This document shows, piece after piece, positions 25,094-38,350 of a stretch of 64,000 bases of DNA (within the stretch, counting starts at the first letter, position 1; each line of letters starts with the position of its first letter). The DNA lies in the NCBI GenBank assembly GCA_905147135.1, contig LR990053.1:10304501-10368500 (forward strand). Direction: 5' to 3'. The stretch comes from Blastobasis lacticolella (Eukaryota > Arthropoda > Insecta > Lepidoptera > Blastobasidae). The notes under the pieces are model-generated. The model was not told the DNA's origin. It made no database searches and saw only the letters and a list, made by a program, of their open reading frames with translations. The position numbers and the translations under genes are program-made.

Positions 25094-27180
25094 TTGATGC
25101 TTTTTGAAACAAACTATCAATACCTACTGGAAAACTCCTCATTGGATTATCACGTTGAAAGCGACTCCTAAAGCTTCTCGTCCTTCCGATCGTGGTAAAA
25201 TATATTGCTTGTCACCTATTCCCGTTCGACAAGCAAGTACCAACTTCCTCACTTCAGTCTAACGGTAACTGGGACGCGTCGCCGGCCGTCTTTTGTTTGT
25301 TTTTCTTTCTAATTATTTGTTTATGCTGCCCAAGCGCAGTGTAATCCATTTCCATGGGGAGCGCGCAAAGTGGAAAATGAGGAAGTGATTTCGAAGACAA
25401 TCGGTTTGAGATCGGGGCCGGTCGCGTCGCTGCCATTAGGTGCGATTTGTTGGCTGCCTCAATCAATTATCACTACTCGGCGATTCGGGGTCACTGGGTG
25501 GAATCAAGATCGCTACGGCGAAGCGTTCAGTTCTTTTGTCTTTGAGCGCTTTATCATAATCACAGTTAATGGATTAAATTCCGATGTTGTTGTGGTCTGT
25601 TTTGTAAATACCAAACAAACTTACAGCCTGCTTGGTGGTAGGTATGTACTGCAATACTAGGGGTATCACTCCCGTGTTGCTGGCTTGGCTATAAAAACCT
25701 TTTTATATCTTCATTTGTTCTTTTTGTTATAAACTAATACGGGTCTTGCAAACGTTATCAATTCGCATCGTACACGGCTACCAACGCATCTATTATTGTC
25801 GACCACTCATAACTTGGGGTCTTGGGCATTGATCTGACATTTAAGATTCACTACCGGGAGCTATAACTTGTATCTAGAATCTAGGGAGTCCATTCAGACG
25901 AAACTGGCTCAGACAAGTCTATTTAGAGGCTTTCCTGTACGAGGGACTCGACCTACCCATCAGTCAGGCTCGGAAGCGATCGAGGCGGGCAGATGTAGGC
26001 TTTGTTGATTTACTGCATTCTGTTTTCAACAGTCGAACCCCTGTAAATAACCATGCCAGTTTATTTTAGTACTTCCAAGACTTGGACGAGCATACCTAAC
26101 TCGATTGAAAGTGGTCACTACCTTCATAACATCTACATGCTGTCTGCTCATTTGTCATTGTAGTAATAAATAGTAGTAGTAGTTGTAAATATATTCTTCA
26201 TGTAACAAAAATGAAGAACCGCAGAGTAGGTACCCTTACTGTATTTTCTAACTTAATGAATTAGTAACCCTCAGTTAACCTGTAGGTCTTGGGACCACTC
26301 CACCACATCCGCAACGATAACATTCTCCCCATGGAAACCAGAGGTGTCAAGTTTTTAAAGCCCACGGGTCCATTCTCATAATAATCAATGTGATCGCTAA
26401 ATAACTGAACATAATGACCTGTGGATGCGGCATAATGGTGCGAACACAGTGCAAAACACTTTTACTTGGCCATTTCATTCTTTGCTGAAGTCATTAGGAG
26501 CTAGCAAGTTATCCATAATTGCGCACTAATGATTGGCCGCAAATCGACAACGCACGGTGACAATTCCGCCTTATGATGGTGCCAGCCAATGCGCAAGATT
26601 ATTTTCTCTGCTCTGTACGAAAAGCAATTAGGGGAAAGTGCTTACAAGCGCGTATTCACTTAACAGGCAGTCTAAATGTCTAGCGGAATGAGGTCGCGCA
26701 GACGGTTAATCCACTTTTTGGTAGGTCTCATGCTTGTGACAGTATCGGCGTACCTCGTCTGAATACCAACCGTCTTTCAACTGTGACTAACCGAGGTCAT
26801 AATGTCATTCTCTACAGGATACAAGAATAGTGTTCCGCGGTTTTACTAATGCGCCTTTCGTGGCAAAAGTAGTTACGACTAGTGCCAGGTAAAATCTAGC
26901 TCAGTCTGGCACTTTATCGAAGCTCGTATTTAATAGTATGAATCTAGGCGAAATGGTAAGATCACTTTCGAATGTTTTCCTTCACTAAATCTTTACCATG
27001 TTAGATAAAATATCACGTATTGGTAATTGGAAAACCTAGAAAAATATTATGATTAGATCAGTAATGTTCTTAGAACAGGTCGGGCCGGGCCAAGAATGAA
27101 ACGAGCTGATGAAAAGAATTGTGGTTCAATGTGAGGCCAGGGAGTAGTGTCAAGACAGAGCAAAGTGGCGGTCCTTGATA
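25094..27180. other. Intergenic, mostly unassigned
   Basis: 25254-25660 holds overlapping open frames of no known kind. 26100-26260 resembles a decayed copy of the repeat at 49290-49470 (AGTGGTCACTACC, GAACCGCAGA). 26480-26640 has a TAATGATTGG/TAATTGCGC-rich composition suggestive of regulatory DNA. Confidence 0.35.
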
Positions 27181-27285
27181 CATGTCTCGAGTGAGATTCG
27201 AACTTGCTTTATCATCCGCGCACAAGCCGGGCGCCCAAACACGAAGCCACCCATACACGCCACGCAATCTAGTCTAGTTAACTGT
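27181..27285 (-). mobile_element. tRNA-like SINE head
   Basis: Minus strand: GGGTGGCTTCGTGTTTGGGC is A-box-like, and CAAGTTCGAATCTCACTC matches a B-box and T-arm. The anticodon stem does not fold like a genuine tRNA, so a tRNA-derived retroposon is more likely. A GC-rich patch (27360-27440) follows. Confidence 0.5.
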
Positions 27286-28620
27286 TCAATATTACAGCAA
27301 TAGGCATAACAAAGATTGCGGAAAATCCGTCCGGAAAATTCCAGGTAAATCACTGACCACTCCGCGCGTATCGCGACGTGGCTCCGCGGCCGCCTGCGCG
27401 GGCGCAGCGGTGGGCGCGGGCGTCGCCCGGTGGCGGCCGGCAATTGATTGAACGCTGTAATTATAGCGGTCGAGATTGGACGTGAGCGAGACGGTGTGAG
27501 ATACGCCCAGTGGGAAACATCTGTTGCGCAGAAGTAGCGTTCCTTACGGTGCCTATATATGCTAATCAGAGGCATCCCTCATTGTTGGAATTCAGTCTCT
27601 CAGAGCTGATTGATTTGTAGAACTATCTGTACCCTCGATTATCTCGTCTGTGGCGGCATATTCCCACGCCACAATTTGTTCACAGTGCTCGCAATCTTCT
27701 AAATGATTTATCTATAGGCTGTCGTTTGTCACAATGGTTAAGTAAAAATGATCAAGTACACACGAATAAAAACAGATACATAATTGACTCGTCGAACAGA
27801 ATGTGTCACTTCTCATCTGGTCCGACTATTAAAATTATCTAGCTAGTTTCGACGTGAAATGTCTACCTATAGTTGGTGGCAGAAGTAGTTGTGCTAGCGG
27901 ATTGGCGTCGTCATCGCCGGCCATGGGGGTACTCACGTGTGGCCCATGGCCCCCTCTTTCCGATTATAGCCGTGATCCGTATGGCATGGTAACCGTTCTT
28001 GTTGACTCCTTCACGGGTTGAGGCCGACATATTTAATTTTCGCATATTTTTTACACTTTTTGCTTATTTTAAATATACAATTGTATTTTGTATGCTCGCA
28101 TTAGGTAATCTCTAGATTCTGGGAAATTCGTTTAATGTTGCTAAAAGTGCTATTGCCATGTTTCTGAACAGCATTTAGATCCCAGAAAAGTATGATCTGT
28201 AAAGTGAAATGTAGCCAGCCCGATATCTATGTATTAGGTACAATTGTATGAAAGTAAAATAAAAAGTGTAGGTAGTCTACGTCTACTCAGGTTTTAGATT
28301 CAGAAGAGGAAAATTCAAATTGAGTTTTACAACTGGCCATTAAGTCCCTTTGTGCACCTCTCCACTGCTGCTCTGTAAAGTGGTTCTGAGAGTTTTTCGC
28401 TGCGCAATTGTTTGACTTTGGAATAGTCAAACGACACAAATTGTTTACTGGCATTGTTGAGTTATTATAAGCTTCAGAAACATGACTTTTAACGTTGTTC
28501 AGGACCATCAATATTACAGAGCTTGCATAAATTTGAAATTGCCTCTGGAAAATTGAGTTCTTATTGAAATACCTTCCTGTCTTTTGGAATGTCTTTAAGA
28601 ATTCTTATTTATGTTGGCGC
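27286..28620. other. Intergenic, GC patch then AT-rich
   Basis: 27360-27440 is very CpG-rich. 27890-28030 (GGCCATGGG...CCCATGGCC inverted short repeat, CACGGGTTGAGGCCGACAT) looks repeat-derived but no family was recognised. Confidence 0.35.
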
Positions 28621-28631
28621 CCGTGTCCTAG

Positions 28632-28878
28632 ATAACAAAATAAAAAATCATCTTGGCCTTAATGTCTCGGTGTGCTCTCCGACACTCGGCCCGGGGTTCG
28701 TCTTGACCATGATCCAGGATTTGACAGATCAGGTAATTACAATGGTGCGACAGCCATCTGACCTCCGCGACCCTGCTACTAGTGGAGCATGACCAGATTG
28801 GATCAGGTTGATGCCATTTGGTTGCAGTGGGATTTGAACCCGGTACCTCTCGGATACCTTAACCACTTGGCCATGGAA
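28632..28878 (-). mobile_element. tRNA-derived SINE, family B, with target duplication
   Basis: Flanked by the 11-bp duplication CCGTGTCCTAG (28621-28631, 28879-28889). Minus strand: the head GGCCAAGTGGTTAAGG (A-box region) and GGTTCAAATCC (B-box) lead into the family body (CCTGATCTGTCAAATCCTGG, ATCATGGTCAAGACG). The 3' end is ...AAGGCCAAGATGAT followed by a T-rich stretch. Confidence 0.85.
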
Positions 28879-29039
28879 CCGTGTCCTAGGAAATCCTATA
28901 CGTTAATGCCAGTCCGGGGTCCTTATCGCGCTAAATACGTATTTACAAAACCGCATTAGTTTCTCTCATTCTCATTATACATGCCTACCTATAGTGAAAA
29001 AGAAAAACGGCATGTGACGTAAACCAAACTGTAGGCGAG

Positions 29040-29165
29040 TTTGGTTTTGGTATAATTCGTTAAAATGTAACATAAGTAGTGCCTGTTGTGTCGTCTATAT
29101 GTATGATGTTTCTCTATGTATTTTACTGTGTGCAATAAAATGTTAAATAAATAAAATAAATAAAT
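29040..29165 (+). repeat. LINE 3' terminus with AAATA tail
   Basis: TATTTTACTGTGTGCAATAA is followed by AATGTTAAATAAATAAAAT and further AAATA units, a common 3' end of lepidopteran non-LTR elements. The body upstream is not recognisable. Confidence 0.45.
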
Positions 29166-29274
29166 AATGACAAAAACCTTGGTTTAAGTAATGTTCGAAT
29201 CAATCAATTTGTAGCACTAGATCAAGGTACCGACACTAGACCAAGTAAGTAAAGCAGCTCCAGCCAAGCAGCAA

Positions 29275-29432
29275 TATTTGCATTATTGTGTTCCGGTTTA
29301 AAGAATAAGGTAGCCAATTACAGGCAAGAGCCATACTCATACCATCTTAGTCCTCGCAGTGAAAATAGATGTATCATGGACGTCATTGGCGACAGTTAAT
29401 GCTTTTCATCGGTTAGGCTGTCTGCTCGTTGT
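29275..29432 (+). repeat. Interspersed repeat, family F
   Basis: TTCCGGTTTAAAGAATAAGG, TAGCCAATTACAGGC and GCTGTCTGCTCGTT match, inverted, the copy at 49290-49470 and fragments at 47885-47945 and 63482-63524. Probably a retrotransposon 3' region. Confidence 0.55.
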
Positions 29433-29469
29433 ACCAGTGATTAATATAAACAATATAATATTTTACTAG

Positions 29470-29590
29470 GGTTTGACAATCTGCGTGGTTCTGTCTGCCA
29501 CGCAGACTACAAGTCCCGGTTTCGATTCCCGGCCGGGCAGAAATTTAAATGATGAATTTTAATTTCTGTTACGGGTCTGGGTGTTATACA
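29470..29590 (+). mobile_element. tRNA-derived SINE, family A
   Basis: CGGTTTCGATTCCCGG B-box region, GGCAGAAATTTAAATGATGA body and TTTCTGTTACGGGTCTGGGT end. The A-box part is replaced by a short inverted repeat (TCTGCGTGG/CCACGCAGA). Confidence 0.75.
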
Positions 29591-32072
29591 GGGTGAACTT
29601 AGCCTCTGGACAAATAATGAACCCCTGTTTAAGACTGCTAATCAGCGGCATAATAAAATAGGTCTTTAATCAAAGAAAAAAACATAAAACCATTTTTTGT
29701 AACAAATTAAATTGTAACTTAATTCAATTGATGCAATTCAAAAGAGTTTGCAATGTTTAGGGTACGTCCTAGACCATGCAACTGCGTACAGGCTGCTCCT
29801 GAGTGATAAATTTAAAATCGTTGATTTTTCTGTAAATACGGATCGATTGTTATGATACTTTGCAGCTTTGTTTTAAATACCCTACTCCACTAGTAGTACT
29901 CGGCTTTGTCCAGAGCGTAAGGACACTCTTTATGTATAATAAGTATGTATTTGTAAAAATACATAAGTTGTTTATCAGTTCTACCCATATCACAAGCATT
30001 GCTAACCTTAAAAAAAACTAAGTACCCAACCCAAAAGTAATTATGTTTTTCCAAAGCCATCCCAAGTTCAGTTCTACGTCTTAAGACCCTAATTTAGGAA
30101 TATCCTAAGCTCGTTACAAAACAGTTACGTTAACAGCTAGGTAGCTAGACTGTATATAGGAGTGGAAGACGACGGGTGGCCCCCCTAATGATCCCTGGCC
30201 GCAAGCCGCGGTGGAAGCAGCCTTCAGTCTTCCGCTAAGTAGATGTTCAATTAACTGCCATTTCTTCCAGTCACGAGTCTAAATAAACGACTAGCGGTAC
30301 TTCTGTCGCAGCAATATGATATACTACAAAACGGTGTACCGACGTTAATCATAGAAAGACAGGCATTGATTGTGGTATGGAGTCTTAGAAAGGATTTTAT
30401 CACAGAGATAACTGAACACACATTATTACTGCTCCGGAATATTACCTACTTACTAAAACTACAGTCACTATATAAATTAGTACATTATAAATTATTTATC
30501 TGTCGTGTAGTTGTTGTACATATTTTACTGTTGTACGCTGTGTATCGGAATGAGGATCAATCATATGATAGAATTTTACAGGTCTGTTGATAGAATCTGA
30601 ACGCATTTTCTTGGGAATAAAACCCAGTAAAAGAATTTTTGAAGTCTATTTTGATATGCTTAATTATGTGTTTGATAAGGTTTCCCCGGGTGTCCAATGA
30701 CGTCATCAGACATGCCAAAATCACAGTGGTTTAGCGCATATATCTTCTCTGGTTTAAGAGATATCGTGAAAATTTATTCAAAGTCACTCATGTAGAAGGT
30801 ATCATAAGTTAATGGAAAAGTCGCTAAACAAAAATCGTGAACATTATTGTATCAATAATATAATTAGTATTTTGTAATATGCACATTTTTAAAATACGTA
30901 CTGCTAAGCTGGCATACAAGCTTACAGCTTCATGGTAAGCTAGTGTCGTAGCCCATGATTGTCCCTACTCTCACCTATACCCGCTTTTTACCCCTTTCTT
31001 ACAGTATTGCATGTGATTCTCTTCAGTTAAAACCTCTACAGCGATTTCGTAAAGAAATTATTGCCTTGATGAAGTCTCCGCAAGAATAAAGTGCTAACGT
31101 TCTTTTCTGACTTATGTAGTCCCAATGAAATACAATTTGCTATAGCTACCTAAGTTTTAGGTAATTAGTATTCCACACCCCGATTGCCAAGTTCAGTCAA
31201 ATTAGATCTTCAAATATATATCAGAATCGCAAATCTACTTTCTTCAAACTTTTGAAGACGGTGGTAAAACCCCGGCTGGGCTGAGTTTGACGCCACAACT
31301 GCGTTCACACTAGGTAGCTACTCTCCGTTGCACTGAACCACAGAAGTGTCTGAAGTAGGCTACAGTATCTACTTGCATGAGGTCACCACTTGTAGTTTTA
31401 GTGTTAATTAATAATACCTAGGTTATAAATGCCATACGAATAAATAAATAAGGTCACCATCCATGAGCTCTATCCACCGCTTTTTACCGAACCGAGTTGT
31501 TTTTTCATTTCTAAGTTTAAGTTTGCGATGTTATTGTGTAGAATTGAGTTCTAAGCTGCGGATCAATTGTATTTGCATATTTTACTGACAGAACGCCCCG
31601 TGGTGCCGTATTTTTATGAATAAAGAAGAATACATTTCAAACACCAGTTTAGCAGGGCGATTTTTTGCCACCTAGACTTTGCTACACCTAGACCCGAAAC
31701 TAGTTTAAGCCGAATCACGACACAAACGACAACCACAATGCTAAGTAAACTAACAAATACATAACAGGCTCTGGCGTACTCAAAAATCATTACGACAGCT
31801 CTCACGGCGGCGGCTGTGGCAAATTGATTCAGAAATCACGAGTTATTGAAATGACGTTAGTCGAATTACAGTGTAAATCGGGTAAATCGTGGCGCCTTAA
31901 CTGTACCGATTGTTCGGACGATTGGAACCTAGATTCTGGTAAGGGTACGGAAGCGAATGTCCGATGGAATCGATATGATGGGGAATGCACGGTTCGTGAT
32001 AGTATATGGGTTAGCTGTGTAATACACGGCTACCTAATACCTACGACATTCCTAATGCCTACCACAATGTCC
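29591..32072. other. AT-rich intergenic, nothing recognised
   Basis: No gene, LINE or SINE was recognised between 29.6 and 32.1 kb. A plus-strand frame at 31824-32099 ends in a TGG microsatellite and has no supporting signal. Confidence 0.4.
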
Positions 32073-32098
32073 TGGTGGTGGTGGTGGTGGTGGTGGTG
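32073..32098. repeat. TGG trinucleotide microsatellite
   Basis: About nine TGG units, which make the poly-Trp end of a spurious open frame. Confidence 0.95.
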
Positions 32099-32197
32099 AT
32101 AACTTGGTGGTGACTTAACGGTTTCACATTCCCGTTTCAGTAAATTTTAGTGGTACCTAATCGCAGTAAATAGTTTTTTCTACATCGGCAAAGAATA

Positions 32198-32308
32198 AGG
32201 GTCCGCCTTGTCCATGATCCAGGTTTTGGCATATACAAGAATTCCAACCCGGCACTCTTGCTTACGAGTCGGATACCATAACCACTAAATCACCGACGAT
32301 CCTAATTA
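32198..32308 (-). mobile_element. SINE family B, internally deleted
   Basis: The 3' body (GTCCGCCTTGTCCATGATCC) is joined directly to the tRNA-like head (ACCCGGCACTC...TACGAGTCGGATACCATAAC). The middle of the element is missing. Confidence 0.65.
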
Positions 32309-33600
32309 GCCACAAACCAATACCACTCATTAATTGAAAAAAATAACTGTAATGCAGCTTATGCACTTTATAACAATGGGCTTATAAAATGCTCACCAAA
32401 ACTGGTGATTTGGTCAAGCTAATGACGTTTAATCCGTTTTGAATTAAAAGTGTAAGTATAATGGTCGTCCACAGAGTTACCGCCGAAGTTTCACTTCGCC
32501 ATTGACGTGCTTAGCCGTAACAAGTATCAAACGAACTCTCTTTTGGCATCTACCTATAAAGACATGTATTGTGATGGTGAGAAATTCGATTAATCATTTA
32601 ACAATGTTGTGGCATTCTTCGCGGGCGAGCCAAAATGACCGAAACGTGTTGTGTCAACCGCCAGGGCCGGCGCGGGAGCCGTCCGCTCCAATTTCTTGGC
32701 AAATAAAATCATAGTGGGGGGATCTGAAATCTTATGATTTTTTCGTTTCGTGGTCAGTATTTGGTCTTTATGAATTTCTAAATGTAGCACATAGCTTTTT
32801 TTAGAACTAAAACCAATGTTTTTGTTATGAAATCCTCTCTTAGAAAGTGTTTGAGAAACTTAATTTCTTCAACAACAAACATACATACCTACTATCTAAA
32901 TAATTTTAGATGTGCTATACCGTGTCTCAGAGATGCCAAAGTGTCGAATACCTACCTCGCCGCGCCCCATCACAATTTTTTTCTTTTTTTTTTTACACGT
33001 TTTACGCAACATTTATTTGTTTTTCTAAAATAATACGCGCAGCTTCTTATTACGTTTGGAATTCAAGAAAGAGACATTAAAATTGCTGATTGACAGTTTG
33101 ACAACTTAAAAAACTACTACCAACTTAAACTCGCTAGTGATGTGCGCGTACACAAAGATTATGTAATACTATACCAGTATTGCTATGCTAGACCCTCATT
33201 CCGCTACTGGCGCGTCAACCCAGACCAGAGCTGCAAGGTCCGTCCCACACCGGAGCGAATGCGCCTCCGCTGCGGACTTTCGTCGCTCCATCGGCTCTTA
33301 CCATGATTACCTCTTTCAAAACGGAATCGTTTCCGCTGCCTTATATCGGACCACCGAAACGCTCTTTGCATTCGTGCACCCGCATTACCTTTATCACATT
33401 ACGTCGTCTTTGGAGTTCGTTTTATTTTCTTCTTTATTAGATTCTTATAGGTACAGGTCAGCGCACTGGCTGGTATTGGTAGCCGTTTGTACAGTGCAAC
33501 AGCATAAATGCATTATCACCTTAATAATTACATTCCTTTGCACTACAGTGTAGCTGATAAACGGTTTTGCATTTGTTAAAATTCATGAATAAATTTTTAC
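32309..33600. other. Intergenic, nothing firm
   Basis: The plus-strand frame 33185-33553 (122 codons) begins in a GC-richer patch, but its second half is AT-rich and hydrophobic without known motifs. Probably chance. Confidence 0.35.
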
Positions 33601-33601
33601 T

Positions 33602-33943
33602 TCATCATCATCATCTCGGCGTTAAATCCCGGTTGCGCCCCCGCGCTACACGCGGGTGCCCGGGGTCCGCCTTCCTGCTATGTCTAGTCCACTTCGCTCG
33701 GTCTTCGGCATCCTTCATAGTGAGTCCGTTGGCACGCATGTCACTCTTAACGACGTCCAGCCATCGCTTCTTGGGCCGGCCTCTCCTTCTCGTGCCTGGT
33801 GGGGGCGGCATGGCAAGACATATGTTCCCCACATAATTTGCCGGTCTGCGCAAGACTTGGCCATACCATCGAAGGCGACACTCCTGTAGCTTATCTGCGA
33901 TGTCACGGACACGAAGGCTGCCGCGGATGTGGGCGCTCCGCAC
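33602..33943 (-). mobile_element. RTE-type LINE, intact C-terminal coding end
   Basis: The minus-strand open frame 33943-33611 contains IRGSLRVRDIADKLQECRLR, WYGQVLRRP, RRRGRPKKRWLDVVKSDMRA and AKWTRHSRKADPGHP, the end of an RTE-clade polymerase. It finishes in a 3' (ATG)n tail (33614-33602), typical of RTE elements. It is 5'-truncated near 33943. No frame break in 110 codons suggests a relatively young insertion. Confidence 0.85.
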
Positions 33944-34758
33944 GCGATCTTACTTATTATATAAAAAATACCGCGGGGGTTAAGGACGAGTCCTTTGGGC
34001 ATAAGGGACAGCTAATGCTCCCTTCTGTTAGCAAACTTATTTTGGCCTAAAGATGCAAAAAATACCGTGAATGTTGCTGTAGCGGCGAAGGAAAATTTTA
34101 CAGGATGTGGTAATGCACTTACGCTCTTTGTACTGTACGTTCAGTCCAATCCAGTACATCTATTCATTGTAACGAGACCCGTCGGATACAGAACGTGTTT
34201 TTATCAATATCAATTTCGTCCGAATGAGTTTCCTTTGTAGATTGTTACAATAAATATTTTGTGCGTTTCACGTTGTTATTGTCCGTTATTTTGTTCAGTA
34301 ATACATCGTCTATTTTAAACTGTACCCGTTGATTCCATTCGCCTCTAGCTTTGACAATAACCGCACTACAACGTAACGTTTGATTTTTTGTGCGGGCACT
34401 CGAAAAGAGTTAAGCGCCACTCAACCGACCGTTCAGTGTCTGTGCGACCGTTACGTCGGTGTGAGCAACATTAGCTCGGTCGACATATCTTTGTAGGCTA
34501 AGAGATCTGGATTAATGGCAGTGGTGGTAATCACTAATGCACCGGCAATCACGGCACACCACCGGTACCACCGGAGTGATATACGCACTGAACGATAATC
34601 CCCACAACATTTGGACACTTTACTATAAATTCAATTTGCTGCTGAGGTTCTCAAGTTCACAAGTTCTTTTTTTTTACGCACGAATTTTTTTTTCGTTATT
34701 GAAGTGAAAACTTTTTGAGTGAGTTATGTACATAATGTACATTAGTTGAATAGTAACA

Positions 34759-34983
34759 GATGCTCTTACGGTGAGGGAAAAACACATTGAGGCGACTGAA
34801 TGTGTAACCCTGATCCAATCTGGTCAGGTTCCCCTGGTAGCAGGGTCATACGGGTTAGATCGCGGTCGCTCCACTATAATTACCTGATCTGCCAAATCCT
34901 GGATCATGGTCAAGGCAGATCAACAGAGAAGCAGGTCGGGCCCTCGTGCGCGAGATCACAACCGGGACATCAACGCCAAGATG
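34759..34983 (+). mobile_element. SINE family B, 5'-truncated
   Basis: Starts at GATGCTCTTACGGTGAGGG, inside the family body, and runs through GGTAGCAGGGTCATACGGGT and CTGCCAAATCCTGGATCATG to the 3' end ACATCAACGCCAAGATG. It is the inverse of 57539-57864 and lacks the tRNA head. Confidence 0.8.
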
Positions 34984-37960
34984 TTTTTTATTTATTTAAT
35001 GAAGTGAGAACTTGGGTACAATACAATGATTTTTCAGTCACCCAAACTACATTAAAATGCTAAAAAACTGCAGCTTGTTATTAGTAAAATTACATCTATA
35101 GGTTGAATAACAAAACACATTGGAAAGCTTCAACCCCCTTTTGCTCTATGATAAACCGGTATTTCAAAAATTACTCTTGTGTTTGCAACACGTGTGACGT
35201 TAATACGATAGTAATCTATATATTAAGTTTATTGTAGCCACCCAGTTAATGCGAACACTAAGATATTGCTTTAATCTACAATTTTGTCGTATTTAGTTAC
35301 TAGGTTATTTAAAAATTCCGTAAAATTATCCGAAAAACGGAAAAGAACGCGATAAAATGTTTGAGTAACGCAGAAACAAATTGAAATAAGTGTATTAACT
35401 GTTTTCCGATCATAAATCGTGCTCGGCGTCAGTGAGATTCCGCTTCGGCACAGATCCGTCCGGTTAGCCTGAGTTTAATATGGGGGTAGAGCAACAGTGT
35501 TTCCTTAGACATACTTTGTGTGAGCCTTCAGTATTTATGGAGTCACTATTGCGCTGAGACTTAGATCGTCTTGGAATTAGGTTAATTATTGGAAAAGTCG
35601 TTTCAACAGTGTTGTTCGAGTATTATTAAACTGTAGCCCACTTCTACAACTAAATAAGAAATTAAGACCGATTACTGCGTACAACATACTGACGCACGTA
35701 AAACAACGCGATAATGTGAGTACGTACACGCATACTGACAACCAAACTAGGCCTGGGCTTGTTGACAACCAAACTACGCCATGGCACACATGTTAACGAA
35801 ACCGGCCTCATGCAGCGGCCACAAGCAGTATAGTAACAAGAATTAGTTTAAAGTCACCTGTATATTGGTAGACTAAATTAATAGTCATTTAAGAAACAGG
35901 GTTGCTCCCTCTGTATAAAAGTTCCCTAGTTTTCTAATTAAATCAAATGAAATACCTACAGATTCCAAGTTTTATTGGGTTAATCTTATTGTTACACAAA
36001 ATACCAACTCCTGAGTTATTGTTGCACTTTCTATGCCCATATGAATCTAGAATTCCATTGTAGACTCTATCATCATTATCAATCTTGTCCAAAGGCTTGA
36101 TATATCACTTGGCATATATTGGCAATATTACATGCGGTAGATTGCGAACTTTCGCTCACTAGTAGACTACTGGAGTAGTTATATATTAATCGCTTCTGTA
36201 TTATATTACTGGGCACATCTACAATACCTACATTCTTTTACTACGTCTTTTATAGCTCTTTTAAACAGCTTTAACTTTATTGTTGTATTATTTGCTATTG
36301 AAACGATGGAAAATTGAAGAGAATAGAAATTTGAAAGTTTTTTATTGTTGATTTGTTAGCGGTGATACATTGGTTTTGTGTGAAATTTCGCAGGTAGACA
36401 TATAGTGGTGGAACTCTCCATCAATTTGCTCTAACGAAGAGCTAGTAGTTACGTGTACATACATTGTATAAAACAAATTCGCTTGCCGCCGTCTGTCCCT
36501 ATGTATCTAACGCTTAGATCTTTTAAACTACGCAACGGATTTGAAAGCGGTTTTCAACAATAGATAAAGCTATTCAAGTTGAAGGTTTATAAACAAGAAA
36601 AGAGGGTAGGTAGGGGTTAAGTAGGTGTACTAGTTGCTTATAAAGGCTTACAGAAGCACTTCAGAAGTCTATAGACGTCAGAAGTATAGACTTTGTGGTT
36701 TATGGGAACAATGGGTGGCGCGACGCAATCATCATTAGGGCTTGCCGGTGAATCGTCAAGCGAAAAAAATAACTCTGCTCGCGAATTAACGGCACTTACT
36801 GGTGCATCGACGCAGGCGCAACTTTTTGTGGCTGAATTAGTCATAGTTGCGTATTGAGAATGACCCAGACTAGCCAGCGCTTAGACCAGTACTCTCACTG
36901 TATAGATTTTTTCTTCTGGAGCGATTTATGCATTTATGTCACTCTACCTTGACGGAGCACATCATCGCTTGCCGAGTCGTGTTCGCCTTTGCCCCAGCGC
37001 TTATCTGTTCTTCAGCAGATATGGCCGGCCAGCCCACTGCCATTTTAGCTTTCTGATTCTGAGCGCTCGGTGACTTAAATATAGCCAGTTACGTCTACTT
37101 CAGCTTATTAATCCTGTGCTCTCAGTACCAAACTTAGATGTGGTCAGTCCACTGCCACTTCAGCTTGCTAATTCTGTTCGATAACTTAGGTTCTGCCTCG
37201 GATTAAGTACTTCGTGGTGAACTTTACAAAACCCCTAAGAATAATGATGGTAAAGAGCAAACGCAACAACAAAAGAAAAAAATTGAGAGCTTGCGGTGTC
37301 TATACGCTGACTCTGTTCCATCACGTGTTTAAATGGTAATCTGCGATTCGCCGCGGACGGATCGGTGGCCGGTGCGATGCGTGCGCGCAGGGCAAGGGCG
37401 CCAAGTAACTGTTGCCGTGATTATAATCCATTGTTGCTTTTCGAACGGAGCAATCGGTGCTTCGACCATTTTTAACGTCTTAATTGCTGTAAACAGCGTC
37501 TAAATATAGCACAAATTTTCCCTTTTTGAATGTGGTAAGTAGGTAAAGGGGACTTATATTATCATGTACCTAGTAGGTTGATAATATACCTACGGGTTAT
37601 GATTTTCTCCTCACTGACCCATTTAGATCTGTATAGTATACTGATATTTATTATTTATTTACTTTTTAAAGAAGAAAGAAAACATTTATTGCACATAGAC
37701 ACCACGACACAATAATGAGGTACAAAAAAATTAAAAAACTAGTTATGAACAAAACGGACATACAATAAAAATTAGGTTAGTAAAAATATTGATTAATTTT
37801 GGAATTTCCTATGGCGTTAATGTCAGAACTTACTAAAAAATACTGATGCCACGTGCTCTATAATCACCATCATAACCTGACTTAATTTGCTAAGTTTACC
37901 AGAAATTTGAACAGCAAAAGGGAGTCAAATGACCTGCTTTGTGGGGTTGAGGACTAGTCC
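34984..37960. other. AT-rich intergenic
   Basis: Holds a short direct repeat near 35738-35775 (GACAACCAAACTA twice) and a family D-like fragment at 36475-36590 (GGCGTCTGTCCCT-like start, GGTTTTCAACAATAGATAAA). No gene was found. Confidence 0.4.
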
Positions 37961-37964
37961 TCTA

Positions 37965-38330
37965 CGATGCCGCTGGCAACAGTTTTTAGCTGGACCAGCG
38001 CTGGGCCTACAACGGGGCATCATCGCTCGCACAGGGCGAGGAGGGGCTTTCCTCTAAGGTCTAGACCCACCCGACAAAGGCTAAGACCTGAGGAGTATGG
38101 GCTTCTAAGAGAGCTGTCACCCACCCAAAGACAGCGTCGATCTACAGAACCCATGCGGAGCCGGAAATAGAGCAGCTCCGACTCAACACTGCTCCCCAAA
38201 GCAGATACGGACTCCCATTTGTATGGGGTAGCTCCTATGTATATATACTCAGGGAGAGGGAAAATTTCGTTAGCGCGATGCAGGACTCCGATGCCTACTG
38301 TTTTTTTTTTGTTTTTTTTTTTAGGATTAT
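37965..38330. other. GC-rich unassigned segment
   Basis: 37965-38220 is GC-richer than its surroundings and open on both strands. Proline/arginine-rich frames look like decayed transposon ORF sequence, but no family motif is visible. A T-run follows at about 38300. Confidence 0.3.
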
Positions 38331-38350
38331 TAAATATGATTACGCAGGGT

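Noticed and set aside
27181..27285. Possible tRNA gene
   Set aside because: A B-box is present but the acceptor and anticodon stems do not pair properly. A tRNA-derived retroposon fits better.
32073..32098. Poly-tryptophan C-terminus of the frame 31824-32099
   Set aside because: It is a TGG microsatellite read in one frame.
33185..33553. 122-codon plus-strand frame
   Set aside because: Composition shifts midway from GC-richer to AT-rich, the hydrophobic C-terminal half looks random, and there is no recognisable domain.
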